Shown here: one piece after another, positions 33,236-44,714 of the stretch
Numbering within the stretch: the first letter of the stretch is position 1
Layout of the letters: each line of letters starts with the position of its first letter
NCBI GenBank assembly: GCA_029215795.1
Contig: JARDYH010000007.1
Coordinates: forward strand, 63,480,763 to 63,544,762
DNA: 64,000 nt
DNA from: Anniella stebbinsi
Lineage: Eukaryota > Chordata > Lepidosauria > Squamata > Anniellidae
Direction: 5' to 3'
Translations under genes and position numbers: made by a program
The notes under the pieces: model-generated
What the model was told of the DNA's origin: nothing
Database searches by the model: none
Seen by the model: the letters and a program-made list of their open reading frames with translations, nothing else

Positions 33236-34350
33236 GCTTTCTTTTTGTCACTTAGACCTAAAACCCTCTCTCGTGTCCTCAGATGACTTCCCGGGCTGAG
33301 CCAATACTTGGGAGAAGCTTCATCCCAAGCCAGGATTTGATTCTGGGACATGTAGAGCAAGAAAGAACAGAGTTTCTCTGAGCCTGTGCAGAGTGCCTTT
33401 CCCTCCCCACTGCGTATTCCCAGCCAAATCCAGTAATCTAGGGCTATCGTCTTGGCATCCAGAAGGACATGTGCCCCACCATCACCCAGCACTGGCTTTT
33501 AGGGGGAAGCTACAGGCACAGGCAGCTCAGAGTAGGGCTATGCATTTTGCTGCTTTGAGCATGAAGGGAGCAAGGAGGCAATCCCTGCCAAGCAAAGTCT
33601 GAGCTGGAGCCAGGCTTTCCCCTAGCCAGGCCAGGAGGACAGAGGGAGAGGGAGACAACTATCTTTCCATCCAGCTTCTTGCCTCTACCCATCCTTAACA
33701 TCCCCCCAACTTTTACAAAGGGGAATGAGGGCATTCAAGATGGATCCAGCAGCTCCCCACTGGCACTGCTGAGCATGAAAGGGAAGTGTTCATTTTTCTG
33801 AGCCTCATCACAGCAGCACAGAACTGCACACGGTGATGACGGAGATGGCAGTAATTTGGAAGCCTGATAAAAATGTAAATGAGGTCTCAGCCTGCATGTG
33901 AAATTAGCACAACATTTAGAAGAACATTTGCTTCAGAGGCAACAAGGACGCCATTTCAGCAGATTTGGGTTCTGGGTGCAACTTTATGCTTGAAGCTGCA
34001 GCAAATGTCCTCATTTGTCTCCATTATGCTGCCAGCAGCTGATGCAGCAGCCCCTCCCCACTCCCACCCCCACCCCCCAAGCATGTGGCGGTTCTGCTGC
34101 TCTGGACTCCTTTTGACAAACTCACTGGGCTGGGCGGAGAGGCCCTGGAGGCCCTGGAAGCCTGCCTGAGGCTTCCCGGGTGCATTGGCAGGCAGAATTC
34201 TGCCTCCTCTGAGCCAGGGGTGGGTTCTAGGACTCTATCCTGCAATATCATCCAATAGGTGGCCGTCTATTTCCTCCCTGGTTGGGCTTCCAACCTCCAT
34301 GTCCTCTCAGCCATCCCTGTGAAGTTGGTTACCCCTGAGGGGCAGTGCTT
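33236..34350. other. Unclassified sequence
   Basis: No gene or repeat recognised. Confidence 0.45.
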
Positions 34351-34354
34351 GATG

Positions 34355-34452
34355 GGTCCAAGGTCACCCACTGAGCACCAAGTCTCTGAGAGGACTTGAA
34401 TCGAGGACTCCCCCCCACTCACCCATTCACAGCTAGGCACGCCAATGACTAG
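34355..34452 (-). mobile_element. MIR-like SINE fragment, weak
   Basis: Contains 'CCAAGGTCACCCACTGAGC' (the reverse of the MIR-type GTGACCTTGG core) followed by a degraded B box and A-box region near 34,395-34,450. Confidence 0.45.
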
Positions 34453-34840
34453 GGCTCCCGGGCTTTTGACAAGCCGACAGGGAGGGGGGCTCTTGGCACG
34501 TGGCCATTGCACTCTTGCTGCTGTGGCAGGGGAGCCAAAGAGGGGGGAGGGCTGTGGCTGCCTTCTCTCCAACTGATCCTTCCTTCCTTCCTTGTCTGCT
34601 TTGCCCCATCCCAGAGATGGGGATGATCCCAACAGCAGCAGCGGGAGGGGCATGGGAATGTACTTTGATTGCCAAAAGCAGTGTGTGCGGAGGGGGGGGG
34701 ACTGTCAGTAGATCTGTGACTGTGCTTGTGAGAAACTGCAAGAAAATACGTCGTTGTGGTTGTTACATAATAAGTGATGAAAACTACCAGTATTAGGGGT
34801 TTGGTTTTGTGTCATGTTTTGCCTCACAGTTACAGCTGCC

Positions 34841-34869
34841 TTTCCTTCCTTCCTTCCTTCCTTCCTCCC
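34841..34869. repeat. (TTCC)n microsatellite
   Basis: About seven TTCC units. Confidence 0.88.
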
Positions 34870-35945
34870 TCGTTATATAATCGTCTAGCCAAAGAAGAAG
34901 CAGCGCGGGGGGGGGGGCAGTCCTGCCAGACCCACCCTCTTCCTCTTTGAAATCGGGGAATTCAAAGTGAGCCCCACCTTGGTGACCAGTGAATTGGTTG
35001 CCAAGGAGACCAGGTGAGTTGCCCAGCGGCAGTGGCAGCAGCAACAGCAGCAGCAGGATGAGACGGAGGGAGAGCAGAAGCAGCAGCCCTCTGCCTCTGC
35101 CCTGGAGGCGTTTCACGCCAGAGGAAAATGGGAATGGCATCAGCAACCCCAGCTCCTGAGGCGGGGGAGGGGATGGGGTGGGGTGGGCTTCAGAAGCTCT
35201 TGCCACATGCATGGCCTTTCTTTTTGCATAACGCTCTCAAGATCATTCTGGTGTGATGGGGCATCATCGCATTGCAATCTTACAAAGAGGGTTCTTGATC
35301 TTTAGCATGAACTACCCATGGCAATTACATTGGGGCATCAAAGAACTCCGCCCCTCCCTTTCCCCACTCGAGGGGCTCCCTTCTCCTGATGTCCCTTGCA
35401 AGACAAAGAGGAGGCTGCTGGCCACCAGCTCTCCATTGCCCAGGGCAGAAGGGAGGTGGGGAGCCTGCCCAAGAAGAGGGCAGCAGCTGCCCCGGGAGCG
35501 CCTCCCATTAGACACTTTGCTCCTCTGGTTACTTGGGCTTGGCTCTGTCTATGGCACTTCTACATATCCTTTTAAAAGCAACAGAAATGTCCAGTTAAGA
35601 TATTAAGTGAAATGAAGTGTACTAAACATTCTTCATCAGCTGAAAGAGCCACTTTGGCCCATCATCTCCCTCCCCCGGTGATGTTAAGCTCCTGGGGGGG
35701 GGGGGCTCCAAGGACCCCTCCCCACTCTGGGGGGGGCACTGTTGGCATTAAATGGGGCACGCAGATTGGGCAATCAAGAGAACAGCAGACCCAGGAGAAA
35801 AGCCCGGAAAGGGGTGGGGTGCGGCGTGGGTAGAGACAAAGCCACCTCTAGAAGGCCTCGCTTCCGCTCTCCTTGGTTTGACTGGCCCAACAGAAGTTTG
35901 CAGCCAAACAAACTCTTTCCGAGCCAGGAAGTGGGATGAGGACCC

Positions 35946-35985
<40 letters not shown>
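35946..35985. repeat. (CAG)n microsatellite, about 13 units
   Basis: Uninterrupted CAG. The surrounding frames (35,752-36,063 plus, 35,748-36,088 minus) carry no recognisable domain, so a poly-glutamine gene is not supported. Confidence 0.9.
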
Positions 35986-35987
<2 letters not shown>

Positions 35988-37140
35988 ACCCCTCTGGGGA
36001 AGCTGCATCCACTCTCCGGAGAGACCCTTGGCCATTCCCAGTCAGCCTGGGAAGCTGCCGTAGGTGTGGCCCAGGCAGCCACCTGCATCAGCCCCTTCCC
36101 ACAATTTCACTGTCTTGGCTCGTATTCCACATTTCTAGCAAGCAAGCAAGATCCTAGGAAAGGAAAACATGATTTTGATTGATCGTTTGGCTGTTATGTG
36201 TGGGTAGATGAGCAGTGGGAGTTAACTTCAGCTGAACGGAAACAAAATTTACCAGCTTAATGTTAAAACAAAACACCAGTAGTCAAGCACGTTGATAATC
36301 AACCTATCATAGGCACCGGGGATTGAATTACATGGAGAAGGAGGGATGTAGCGGAACATGCATTGTCGTGGGTAGAAGTGATAAGAATTCATTGGGTCTT
36401 GTAGGTGTCACTAGTTCTGTCTGTATGTGTTGTGAGAAAACTATGAGTCATTGTGGCAATGGAATGGGTGGGTCTGTCAAGGGCTGGGTGGGAGTCGCCT
36501 CCTCGCATGCCTCTCACTGCTGCATGCTCAAGATACCAGAACACGCATTTGTATAAACATGAAGCAAGAACCACAAAGTCAGATGGAGAGCAGACTTACT
36601 GCTGGACCTTGGCTGGAATTGTGGGCTGAGGCAAGGCAAGATTGCCAGGCATTTGCTTCCAAGTCTGCACGCTTAAGATCACCACCACCCGTCTCCTGCT
36701 CCCACCCCCCGGGACAGGAAATCTCAGCCTGGTGAGCTCCTCTCCTTCGCCAACCCTTTGACTCTGTGATCTCAGCAGTGGCTGATTTGAGAGGAGGCAA
36801 AGGGGTCCTTCCCAAGCCAAGGGCCAGAAGACCAGGGGTGCTGCCGCTCCAGGGAGCAAGTGCAGAAGGCCTGGCAGCCCCCCTCCTGCTCTCCCTCGCT
36901 CCCTCCTCAGGGAGGTGGAGAGGGGCTAAATGAGCCTCTGCAAAAGGCTTTGAGATCCCTGAGTAGAAAGTGACTTTTATGCAAGTTTCTCATTTCAAGA
37001 CAAATTATTCATGCTTTAAAAACAAAATTATGGCAATTCCTCCATTCTTTTCTCTGTGGGCTATAATTAATAGTTTCTCAATCGGCTTAGCTGCTCATTC
37101 TCTTGCTTTTTATTACTCACTAAGTCATAAAGAAAGTGAA

Positions 37141-37170
37141 TCTCTCTCTCTCTCTCTCTCTTTCTCTCTG
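37141..37170. repeat. (CT)n microsatellite
   Basis: About 14 CT units, one interruption. Confidence 0.9.
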
Positions 37171-37534
37171 TGCCCCTGTCCAAGGCTTGGCTCGTTTCTC
37201 TTTCCAATGGGCCACCGTGACCACCAGTGGTATTCTTTCTTCTTCACATCACACACTAGTCTCCTTTCGGCAGTCCACAGGAGGTCTCTTGGAGCTCAGA
37301 TATGGGGCAATTGTAGCCAGTGACACTACAAGAAATGCAGCCAATGGGAGTCGCATTAAAAAGCAGCTTCCAAGCAAGGCCAGGGGGCTGCGCAGCCATC
37401 TGTCTGGCTGGAGAAATGCTCCATAAGTCATTCAATGCAGTGTGTGGTAAACGCCAGGTGGCTCAGTTGCTGGAGGATTTATCCATCTCTTCTTGAACAT
37501 GCATAACTCTTGCCAGTACTCCCAAAGCGCAAAC

Positions 37535-37540
<6 letters not shown>

Positions 37541-37572
<32 letters not shown>

Positions 37573-37603
37573 CGGGGTGAATCTCTCTCTCTCTCTCTCT
37601 CTC
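37541..37603. repeat. (GT)n and (CT)n microsatellites
   Basis: GT units at 37,541-37,570, a 12-bp gap, then CT units at 37,583-37,603. Confidence 0.9.
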
Positions 37604-37866
37604 AATAAGTAGGTCTAATTCCACTGCTTAATGGCACCATTAATTCGTGCTGTAAAAGCCCCAAGAAATATCTACAGTTTGCTTGTGTGAGTCTCAATAA
37701 ATACTTACCTCAGGAGACTATTTTAAAGGGGCGGACAAATCTTCCTGGGCTTCACAGAGTGGCGATGACAAGCGTTTATGGGTTCCAGGGCAGCTGAAGC
37801 ACGTGGTGGTGGATAGAACTAGAAGCCACAGCAGGAGGCAACGGCAGCAGGAAGGAAGAAGGAAGA

Positions 37867-37867
<1 letters not shown>

Positions 37868-37913
<46 letters not shown>
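37868..37913. repeat. (GCAG)n microsatellite, about 11 units
   Basis: Uninterrupted GCAG/CTGC tract. Confidence 0.92.
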
Positions 37914-37914
<1 letters not shown>

Positions 37915-38261
37915 GTGAGCAGTGAGGACATTTCGGAGCTTGCCTTTGTGCTTTCGCAAGAACTGGGGAGCCTCAGCAGACAGATCAGAAAGCAACAAGT
38001 GATCCCCCACCCTCACCCATGGCTTACACTAAAGCAAAACCGCAAAAGAAAATAAAGAGCGTGAAAATCCACCAGCAATATGGCCACACATGATTTAATA
38101 AGGAGCAGCAAGGTTAGCCAAGTTTAGCCGAGTTTGCCTAAGAAAGAGCGTACATTGTGAGCATTTCCCCCCCTTTGGTGATATTTATATGCACCATTTC
38201 CTCGAAAGGAAACCATTCTGCTTCAGCTGTCACAATATATGCTGTACTAGCACATAATGTA

Positions 38262-39122
38262 GTCGAAGACTGCAGCCCTAGGCACACTGACCTGGGAATA
38301 AGGGCCATTGAACTCAATGGGACTTGCTTCTGGGTTGGCGTTGTTGTATAAATTATGCTATTCCCAAGTGTCCAAAGTCCAGAAATGAAACACTTGACAA
38401 AAGACCTCCTGAAGCTTTGGAAACTAATTTATTATTCTGCACAGAATAGGTGACCACTAGGCACTCTCGCTGCCTTCCAGAGTCACACCCGCCAAGGTTC
38501 AAACAAGTACTTTTATACATCAGATGTCACATGACATTAGACCTCATCCCATTGGTTTACAGCCCCAAAAACATCATTTCCGGCTACAGCTACTCTCGAG
38601 GAGACCCGAGTAGTGGCCAGACGTGGCATTGCATTGCCATGTGCTATTTTACTTGTACCCATAGATGCTTTGCAACGTCCCTCCACTTCTATCATTCCCT
38701 TATATGGTCATTTTGTCTCTCCAGGTGTGCCAAGGTCACATCTGGATAAGTCACTCCTGGTTACAATGGAGTCTGACTTGGAGAAGAAGGAGCAATGGCA
38801 ATATTGACAAGCTCTTAGTTCTTGCGCCGCTAAATCACTTGCAAGCAGCTTGACTTTTGCAGAAATTGATACAATGGACAGGCAGTGGGGAATGGGCCTT
38901 CGGGGTGCTGTGTGTGGACGGTTTGGGTGTGCATGTCAGCAAACACATGTAGGAGGCGTGTAAGATGCATGTAAGATGCGTGTCAGGGGAAATGGACGTG
39001 TTTTGTGGTGAAAATCATAGATCTGTTCAGATTTTTACAACAGCGTGGATAGGATTGTGCTGAAAAACTGCAGTTCTATGTTCAAATACCCGAGAATAAA
39101 TCCCATTGAATATGTATAGGGC
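38262..39122 (+). repeat. Dimer of the 'CAATGGG' repeat, split by an LTR
   Basis: Two tandem units begin at CTGCAG (about 38,271 and 39,069). Each contains a GGGAATAA/GAGAATAA word and a CCATTGAA core. The first unit is cut at 38,341/39,043 by the minus-strand LTR; removing it and one GCGT restores a continuous unit. The element class is unknown to me. Confidence 0.6.
38342..39042 (-). mobile_element. Solo LTR, minus strand, uninterrupted
   Basis: 701-bp sister of the LTR at 2,070-3,115, with TG...CA ends on its own strand and the 4-bp duplication GCGT at 38,338-38,341 and 39,043-39,046. TATA box (38,511-38,517), CCAAT box (38,551-38,555) and AATAAA (38,428-38,433) are conserved on the minus strand. 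It has a single GCTGACAT where the sister carries its hAT insertion. It lacks a 27-bp purine-rich stretch near the start of the sister copy. No viral coding sequence lies on either side. Confidence 0.88.
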
Positions 39123-40750
39123 CGTGCTCACTGATAACTACCGTGTGTGTGTGTGTGTATGTGTGTATGTTCTGGGTCTCATTTAAAGGCCAGCAAAGGC
39201 AGCCTCTGGTAGACCCGGACTTGCCAGATCTTCTTTGATGCCCCCCGTCCCCCCCCCCTTGTTGGGGACCTGCTTCTCTCATGACTGCTTCTCCAAACAA
39301 AGCTGTTGACATTCCTCAGCCATAAGCCGAATGCGGCTGTTAATTAGCTGGAATTGTTCGCTTGCAAAGTTCATTTTTGCGAGAGGTCAAAAGCCATTTG
39401 CTACCATGCCCTTTGGGGATTAGACGAATGGCCCGCTGCGCGCATCCCTTCCGCACAATGAGTCACCCCCCTCCCACTCTTGCTGCCGTTTTATCGGAAG
39501 GTTGGGGGCGCGGGGGTGGGGCGGCTCGGGGCTTGCCAGTGACGGGCTCCACCGAGGTCGGAAGCGACGTGGCTTCAGAACAAGACGGAGGCCCCCAGAT
39601 TCGTCTCTTCTCCCCGCACCTGGGGCGATTCCAGGAGCAGAGGCGGCGGCGGCGGTGTGAGCCAGGTTTCTAATTACTGAGATTGCCGGCTTTGCTTTGG
39701 GAAATTGAGGCTGGATTTAATTGAGAAAAGGAAGTGTCTTGTCTTCCTTGCCTTTGGCTAAATTGCCCGCTGAGGCTTAATAGAAAGTGTCTAGAGTTGC
39801 TTTCCAAGTAATTAAGTAATAGCTTAGGAGCGTGCAGCTCACGTCCCTATTGGGCGCGCAAAGGTGATGGGAGCCGCGATTCAAGGCTGCCACGCTCTAA
39901 TCGGTCACTGAAATTGACTCTCCACCTCCTCCTCCTCCTCCCACTCCCCTGCCCCTTTCGTGAGACGCAGAGAGCGCAGCACTTCCCAGGGGAGATTCTG
40001 TGTGGTGGGCTCCCAGCCTGCAGGGGTTGGAGGAGACGGGGCCGCACGGGGGCTCCGGGGCGGAGGAGGATGCCCCACTTGCCATCCTGTTCATGGCTCT
40101 GAGGAGCAAGGACTGAGAAAGGGACCCCCATGCCGAGGGAGCCATGGCCAGTCAGAGTGGCCCATACTTGGGATACTGGGCCGGAGCCGGAGTGCCCAGC
40201 AGCACCATGGAGAAGGTCAACCGGCTGAAATAGCAGAACCAAACCTGTGTTTATCTGCTTCCTTTAGCAAAACCCAAAGACAAAGAGGCTGTTTCACAAG
40301 ACCATCTCATTACCCAGGCTGAGGGCATGAAAGGAGAACATCCTGAGCACCTGTTCTCCTGCTCTCCCTACCTCACTGCTTGACTATTCATGTATAGAAG
40401 AAAAAAATCAGGTTTTTGGTTCAGATGTTTTAGTGGGAAATGTCAGATCTCGTATCCCATCTTCTGTTTAAAGAGCTCAAGGGAAAGTACAAGGTCTCCC
40501 CTCCGCCGCCGCATGTATCTTCACAGCCACTCTCTGAGGCAGGCCAGGCTGAGGGAGAAAGAGGAGCACAAAGCTACTCGGAGCATCCCATGGTCCTACT
40601 CCTGGCATGTCCAACCCACTGCCTGTAGTTGCCACTCCAACCAAGAGGCCATGCTATGGCACCTGGCAGGCTCTCGCTGCCTCCCAATGGCAATGAATAG
40701 GGCCATTTCTCCATTCACTTTGGGGGGGGGGGGAGTGAAAACCAGGACTA
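39123..40750. other. Unclassified sequence, CpG-rich at 39,420-40,060
   Basis: No gene recognised. Starts with a GT tract (39,142-39,167). The 39,420-39,660 and 39,840-40,060 parts have many CpG dinucleotides and GC boxes, while 39,660-39,840 is AT-rich with TAATTA-type words. Together this is the most promoter- or enhancer-like stretch outside the transposons, but no exon could be identified. Confidence 0.4.
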
Positions 40751-41340
40751 CCGTATTTCATTGAATGTAAGACGCCATCGAATGTAAGACACACCCTAAT
40801 TTCAGGGCCACCAACATGGAAAAAGCTTTGTGTCGATTCTAAGACTCACCTTAATTTCAGCACCCCTTCCGCCCTTCCCTCCTCACCTCCATCACCATCG
40901 TCCATCCTCTCTGCTGCTGCCGCTGTTCCGTGCTGCTGGCAGCGCTTGCCTCGGCCTCCCAGTAATGATGCCTTGTCAGGCCAAGGTGAGCCTTGCCAGC
41001 AGCACGGAGCAGCGGTGGCGGCAGCGAGGATGGGCGACAGCAATGGAGGTGAGATGGGAGGGCCCCGCAAGTACCCTCTCCTCCCTCCCCCCTCGCAAGT
41101 CCCCCCTCCCCACTTACCTTGATTGCTGCTGCCTTGGCCTGGGAAGGCTTCAGTACTGGGAAGGAGGCCAAGATCTCCCAAGATCTCCCGAGATCTCAGC
41201 CCCAGTACTGAAGCCTTCCTAGGCCGAGGCAGTGGGAGAAATCCAGCGACTGCAAGACGCTATCAATTCTAAGACACACACCCTTTTTTACAGACGTAAA
41301 TATGAGAGAAAAAGTGTGTCTTCGAATCGATGAAATACGG
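40751..41340. mobile_element. TA-flanked non-autonomous DNA transposon with foldback core
   Basis: 590-bp element with inverted ends: CCGTATTTCATTGAATG on the left, and on the right the reverse complement of CCGTATTTCATCGATTC. It is flanked by TA on both sides (40,749-40,750 and 41,341-41,342), as for Tc1/mariner-type elements. The interior folds again: arms GTGCTGCTGGCA / TGCCAGCAGCAC (about 40,930 and 41,000) and GAAGGCTTCAGTACTGGG / its complement (about 41,145 and 41,200). No transposase frame. Confidence 0.85.
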
Positions 41341-43137
41341 TAGGTCAGCTGCGGGGCGAGGGGGGCAAGAGTGCTGCCTGCCAGGGCTGCTGCCTGCTGA
41401 GGAAAGAGCAGTGCTGTCCGGGGACTTGTGTCGCGCACTTGCCAGGCCAATTCGCAAGGTGCCATGTTGGCCCTGACCTCTCTTGGGCTGCTGCTGTGGC
41501 AGTTGGTGGCAGTTGGCTGTCAGCTCTGGCAGCGTGGAAGGAGGGGCCAGAGCCCATGGCAAAACAAGTGGGCTTGCATGACAGGCAGCTGCCAAGTGGG
41601 CAGCCAGCCCCACACCAGCCCCTGCCTTTGGGTCAGGTCTCGAGCCTCCCCAGTAGCTGGCCCCATCCTATCGCTGTCCTCTGGACCCCCTCGCCACGGC
41701 CCCACACAGCACAGGCATGGAGCAGCCCTCCCCCCCGACGCTTTGGTCAGCTCCCAGAGGAGCTGGGGCTGGAGAGGGGCTTGCAAAGCAGGCTGCCTTT
41801 TGCCTGCAGAGGACCACTGTCTGACCCTTCACTGCGTGAAGGAGTCGTGAGAGAAACCCAGACAGCTGAGCCTCCTTCCAGCAGTAATGCTGCTGCCCCA
41901 TGGAATGATCCGCTCCATTTTTGCAGACTTCAAATGACAGAGCCAAGGCCATCATCACTGCTGTAACCGCAACAAGGCTGCCTTGACCCTCCCTCCCTCC
42001 CTCCCTCCCTCCTTCTGTGCCTTGCCAGTGGCTGATGGGCTTCCCATTGGGGCTGCTGCCTGCCTGCCTGCCTGCTCCTGGAAACAGGATTGCCTGCTGA
42101 GAGGATGGACCCTTTAGGGTGGGGTGGGGGTCTCAGGCAGAGAAAGGCTGGGGGGAAGCAGGCACAGGGAGACAAGTCAACCTCCAAGGTGGGACTGGGT
42201 GCTGTAAAAGCAGTTGGAGGGTTGTTTAAACTGACTCCGCTGGCCCAGGAAGTGCTGAGGGGTCAAAATGTCTGTGTGGCCTAGCCCCGCGTCTCACCAT
42301 GTGCACTGAGCTCCCATTCCACATAGCATGTGCCACAGCAGCCATTAATTCTCTTAAGCACCACCTGGCCAATGAGCCGCTCCACAAGCACTGGGCTGTG
42401 CTTGTGCACCACGGGTATGAGACTGCAGGGGTGCACACGCAATCTAGAAAGTCAGTCTCCCCTTGACTTCACAGAAGTTCAGCCATTGAGTTGGCGGAGG
42501 GTCTTCTCCCCTCGCCCAATCAACCATCTCAGACCCAGCCTGAGCCCAGCACCCCAGTGCCCCCAGAAAGGGGCTCAGCAGACTCCCTGGAACATCACGG
42601 CCCCCACCCCTGCCTGCCTGATCATGCCTGCAGCAGCCCACTAAAAGGAGCTGTATAGCATTGCTTGACACACACGCTCTGAGTGCCACTGGCATTTGAT
42701 AGATGGACATGGTGAGCAGCGCCTCTACCCTCCCCCCCAGCCCTCCCCAACCACTTAGGTTGCCTCTGCACTTCTATTAGAACAGCCCTCCTCAAAGCAT
42801 TACAGATCGGCTCCGGAGAGTGCGTGGCAGACTCCAGGCTGGCACTTTGGCCTTTGCTCATTTTATTCTGGGCAGGACTTCTAGGACTTGTTGCCCACGG
42901 CAGATTTGTCTTGCGTCGCTTCAAAGGTCTGAAAAAGCAACACTGTGTGGGAAAGCAGCAGGGAGAGCAAGTGATGTGCCCAAAGTCAAACAGGAATGGC
43001 TCCACCTAGACAACTGGAGGAGAGGAACATCGTTGGGCAAAGGCAATCTCAGCCCCAGCATCTGGACCTTCACATCATCCAGATGTCTGCTGGCCAACTT
43101 CCAGATGTTTGCTGGCCAACTTCCAGACGTGAGCAGC
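41341..43137. other. Unclassified sequence
   Basis: No gene recognised. CCCT tract at 41,986-42,013 and a short CTGC patch at 42,056-42,075. GC-rich frames on both strands lack domains. Confidence 0.45.
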
Positions 43138-43275
43138 TGCCTGATACTCAGGGAGACCACCAGTCCATCCAGCTGAGAACAGCACTACCTGAAGATGCTA
43201 CCCAGGATTGAGCCTGGGACCTTCTACATGCTGAGCAGGGCCTCTTCTGCCACTGAGCCACCACCTCTTCCTCCT
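43138..43275 (-). mobile_element. tRNA-derived SINE, minus strand
   Basis: Reverse complement of the family at 9,272: B box as GGATTGAGCC (43,205-43,214) and A box as CACTGAGCCACC (43,251-43,262). Confidence 0.72.
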
Positions 43276-43477
43276 GTGCCACCTGGTGGGAAGTGTTTCT
43301 GGAAGGCCTCAGTCCAGCCCTTAGAGGGGAGAGATCCTTTTCATGAGCCACAGTCAAGTTGCCTTCCCCACACCCCACACCCCCAGCAAGTTCCCAGTTG
43401 GCCCTTACCCAGAGCACCAGCCAGGCCAGGCCCTCTCTTTTGGGGGGGGGGGAGGCTGCTGTGTTCCTGGAGAGGAA

Positions 43478-43690
43478 CATGGGAGCATTGGAAGCTGCTT
43501 TATATGGGGTCAGACCCTTGGTCCATCTAGCCCAGCATCGTCAACGCTGACTGGCAGCTGTGGCTCCCCACAGTTTCAGGTGGGATCCCTTTCCTTGCCC
43601 CACCTGGAGTTACTGCTGGGGATTGAATCTGGGACCTTCTGCATGCACAGCAGCAGGGACTCTATCACATTGAGCTATGCCCCCCCCCCT
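43478..43690 (-). mobile_element. tRNA-derived SINE, minus strand, nearly complete
   Basis: Reads from the 'GGAAGCTGCTTTATATGGGG' 3' end through 'GTCAACGCTGACTGGCAGC' to the B box as GGGGATTGAATC (43,618-43,629) and the A box as CATTGAGCTATG (43,668-43,679). Second copy of the family within 350 bp, in the same orientation as the first. Confidence 0.82.
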
Positions 43691-44369
43691 CCTATGCTTT
43701 CTCCTGAGGTGACCTGATCTCTGTCTGCCTCTGACAGGGAAGAGAGAAGTGGCGCAACCAGCCAGACTGGCAGCAAATGCTTCCTGATGGGAATGTTTGT
43801 GCCACTGTCATTTTTCAAAGTTAAGAGCTAATTAATTCCAGGCCTTGAACAGAAGCATAAACACAAAGCCAGTACATTTCTAAATGCATTATTCTGGCCC
43901 TGTAATTAAATTAAATTAAATTAAATTAAAGCAATTTCCTATCGACTCAGGTTACCAAAAATATATATATTAAAAAATACAGTCCCATATTCTTGGCAAC
44001 ATCAGCAGAGAAATTATGGTGAGAAATTAAAACCCCTTTAGTAAAATAATGAAATGTTGCTCTGCATTAAAAACAGAGTCCAGGTTATTAGGGATTCAAA
44101 GGCCGAACTGAAAGCAGAGCACAGCCGTTAATTGCAGCCTCATTTGCATTTAGAGCTGCACCTGATCACCACCACACCTGGGCCATCCCCAGGGCTCACC
44201 CCCCTTTCACTGGGAACAGTGGGAGCAATTGGAACAGGGAGAGTAAACAGAGGCCAGTGCTGGTGGAGACCTAGCTTCTTTCCTCGAGGGAGGAAATATT
44301 TTCACGAACCACACAAATCAGTTCTTAATGCTTTGCTCCCCTTTCTGTACCTGTCTGTCTTGTCCTTGA
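43691..44369. other. AT-rich, mostly repeat-free sequence
   Basis: Contains the ATTAA tract at 43,904-43,930 and otherwise no recognisable repeat. The AT-rich 43,800-44,110 part is a candidate for conserved non-coding DNA; no frame of interest. Confidence 0.35.
43904..43930. repeat. (ATTAA)n microsatellite
   Basis: About five pentamer units. Confidence 0.88.
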
Positions 44370-44714
44370 CCCCCTCTAGAAGGATTCGCTTTGGCGCCTG
44401 GCTGCCTGATTATGTGCATATTTGCGGAAGCGCATTTACTCCTAATACCTCTGTACGAGAGGCTGTGAAGCGCATTACGGGTTGACCGAAATGCGCTTTA
44501 AACTTGTTGACGTGCGGAGAATCGCATGTTTACATGGCAGTAAGGCGCTTTAACTGCCGCCACAAATTAAAACTCGCGGTTTAACGCGCATTCGATAATG
44601 CGCATAATCTGAAGTTTAAAGCACCTCAACCCTCAATTTGCGCTCCTCTCTTGTAGAGGTAAAAAATTTAATCAGCCTTGAAAGAGCTTTAAACCTCTCG
44701 TGTAGAGGCACCCC
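44370..44714 (+). mobile_element. GCGC-rich interspersed repeat, copy C
   Basis: Full-length plus-strand member, co-linear with copy A over its whole length. Both TCTTGTAGAGG-type words at the right end are present (about 44,648-44,658 and a diverged one at 44,698-44,708). Confidence 0.8.

Larger units (their letters stand above)
34453..38261. other. Unclassified sequence with several microsatellites
   Basis: No gene recognised. Holds TTCC, CAG, CT, GT and GCAG tracts listed separately, and a 14-G run near 35,694-35,706. The AT-rich part at 36,930-37,130 has no recognisable repeat and could be conserved host DNA. Frames through the CAG tract read as poly-glutamine, poly-serine or poly-alanine, with no domain around them. 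Confidence 0.45.

Noticed and set aside
35748..36088. Possible poly-glutamine or poly-alanine protein across the CAG tract
   Set aside because: All frames on both strands are open through the tract simply because of the repeat; flanking residues show no domain and there is no splice or start context.
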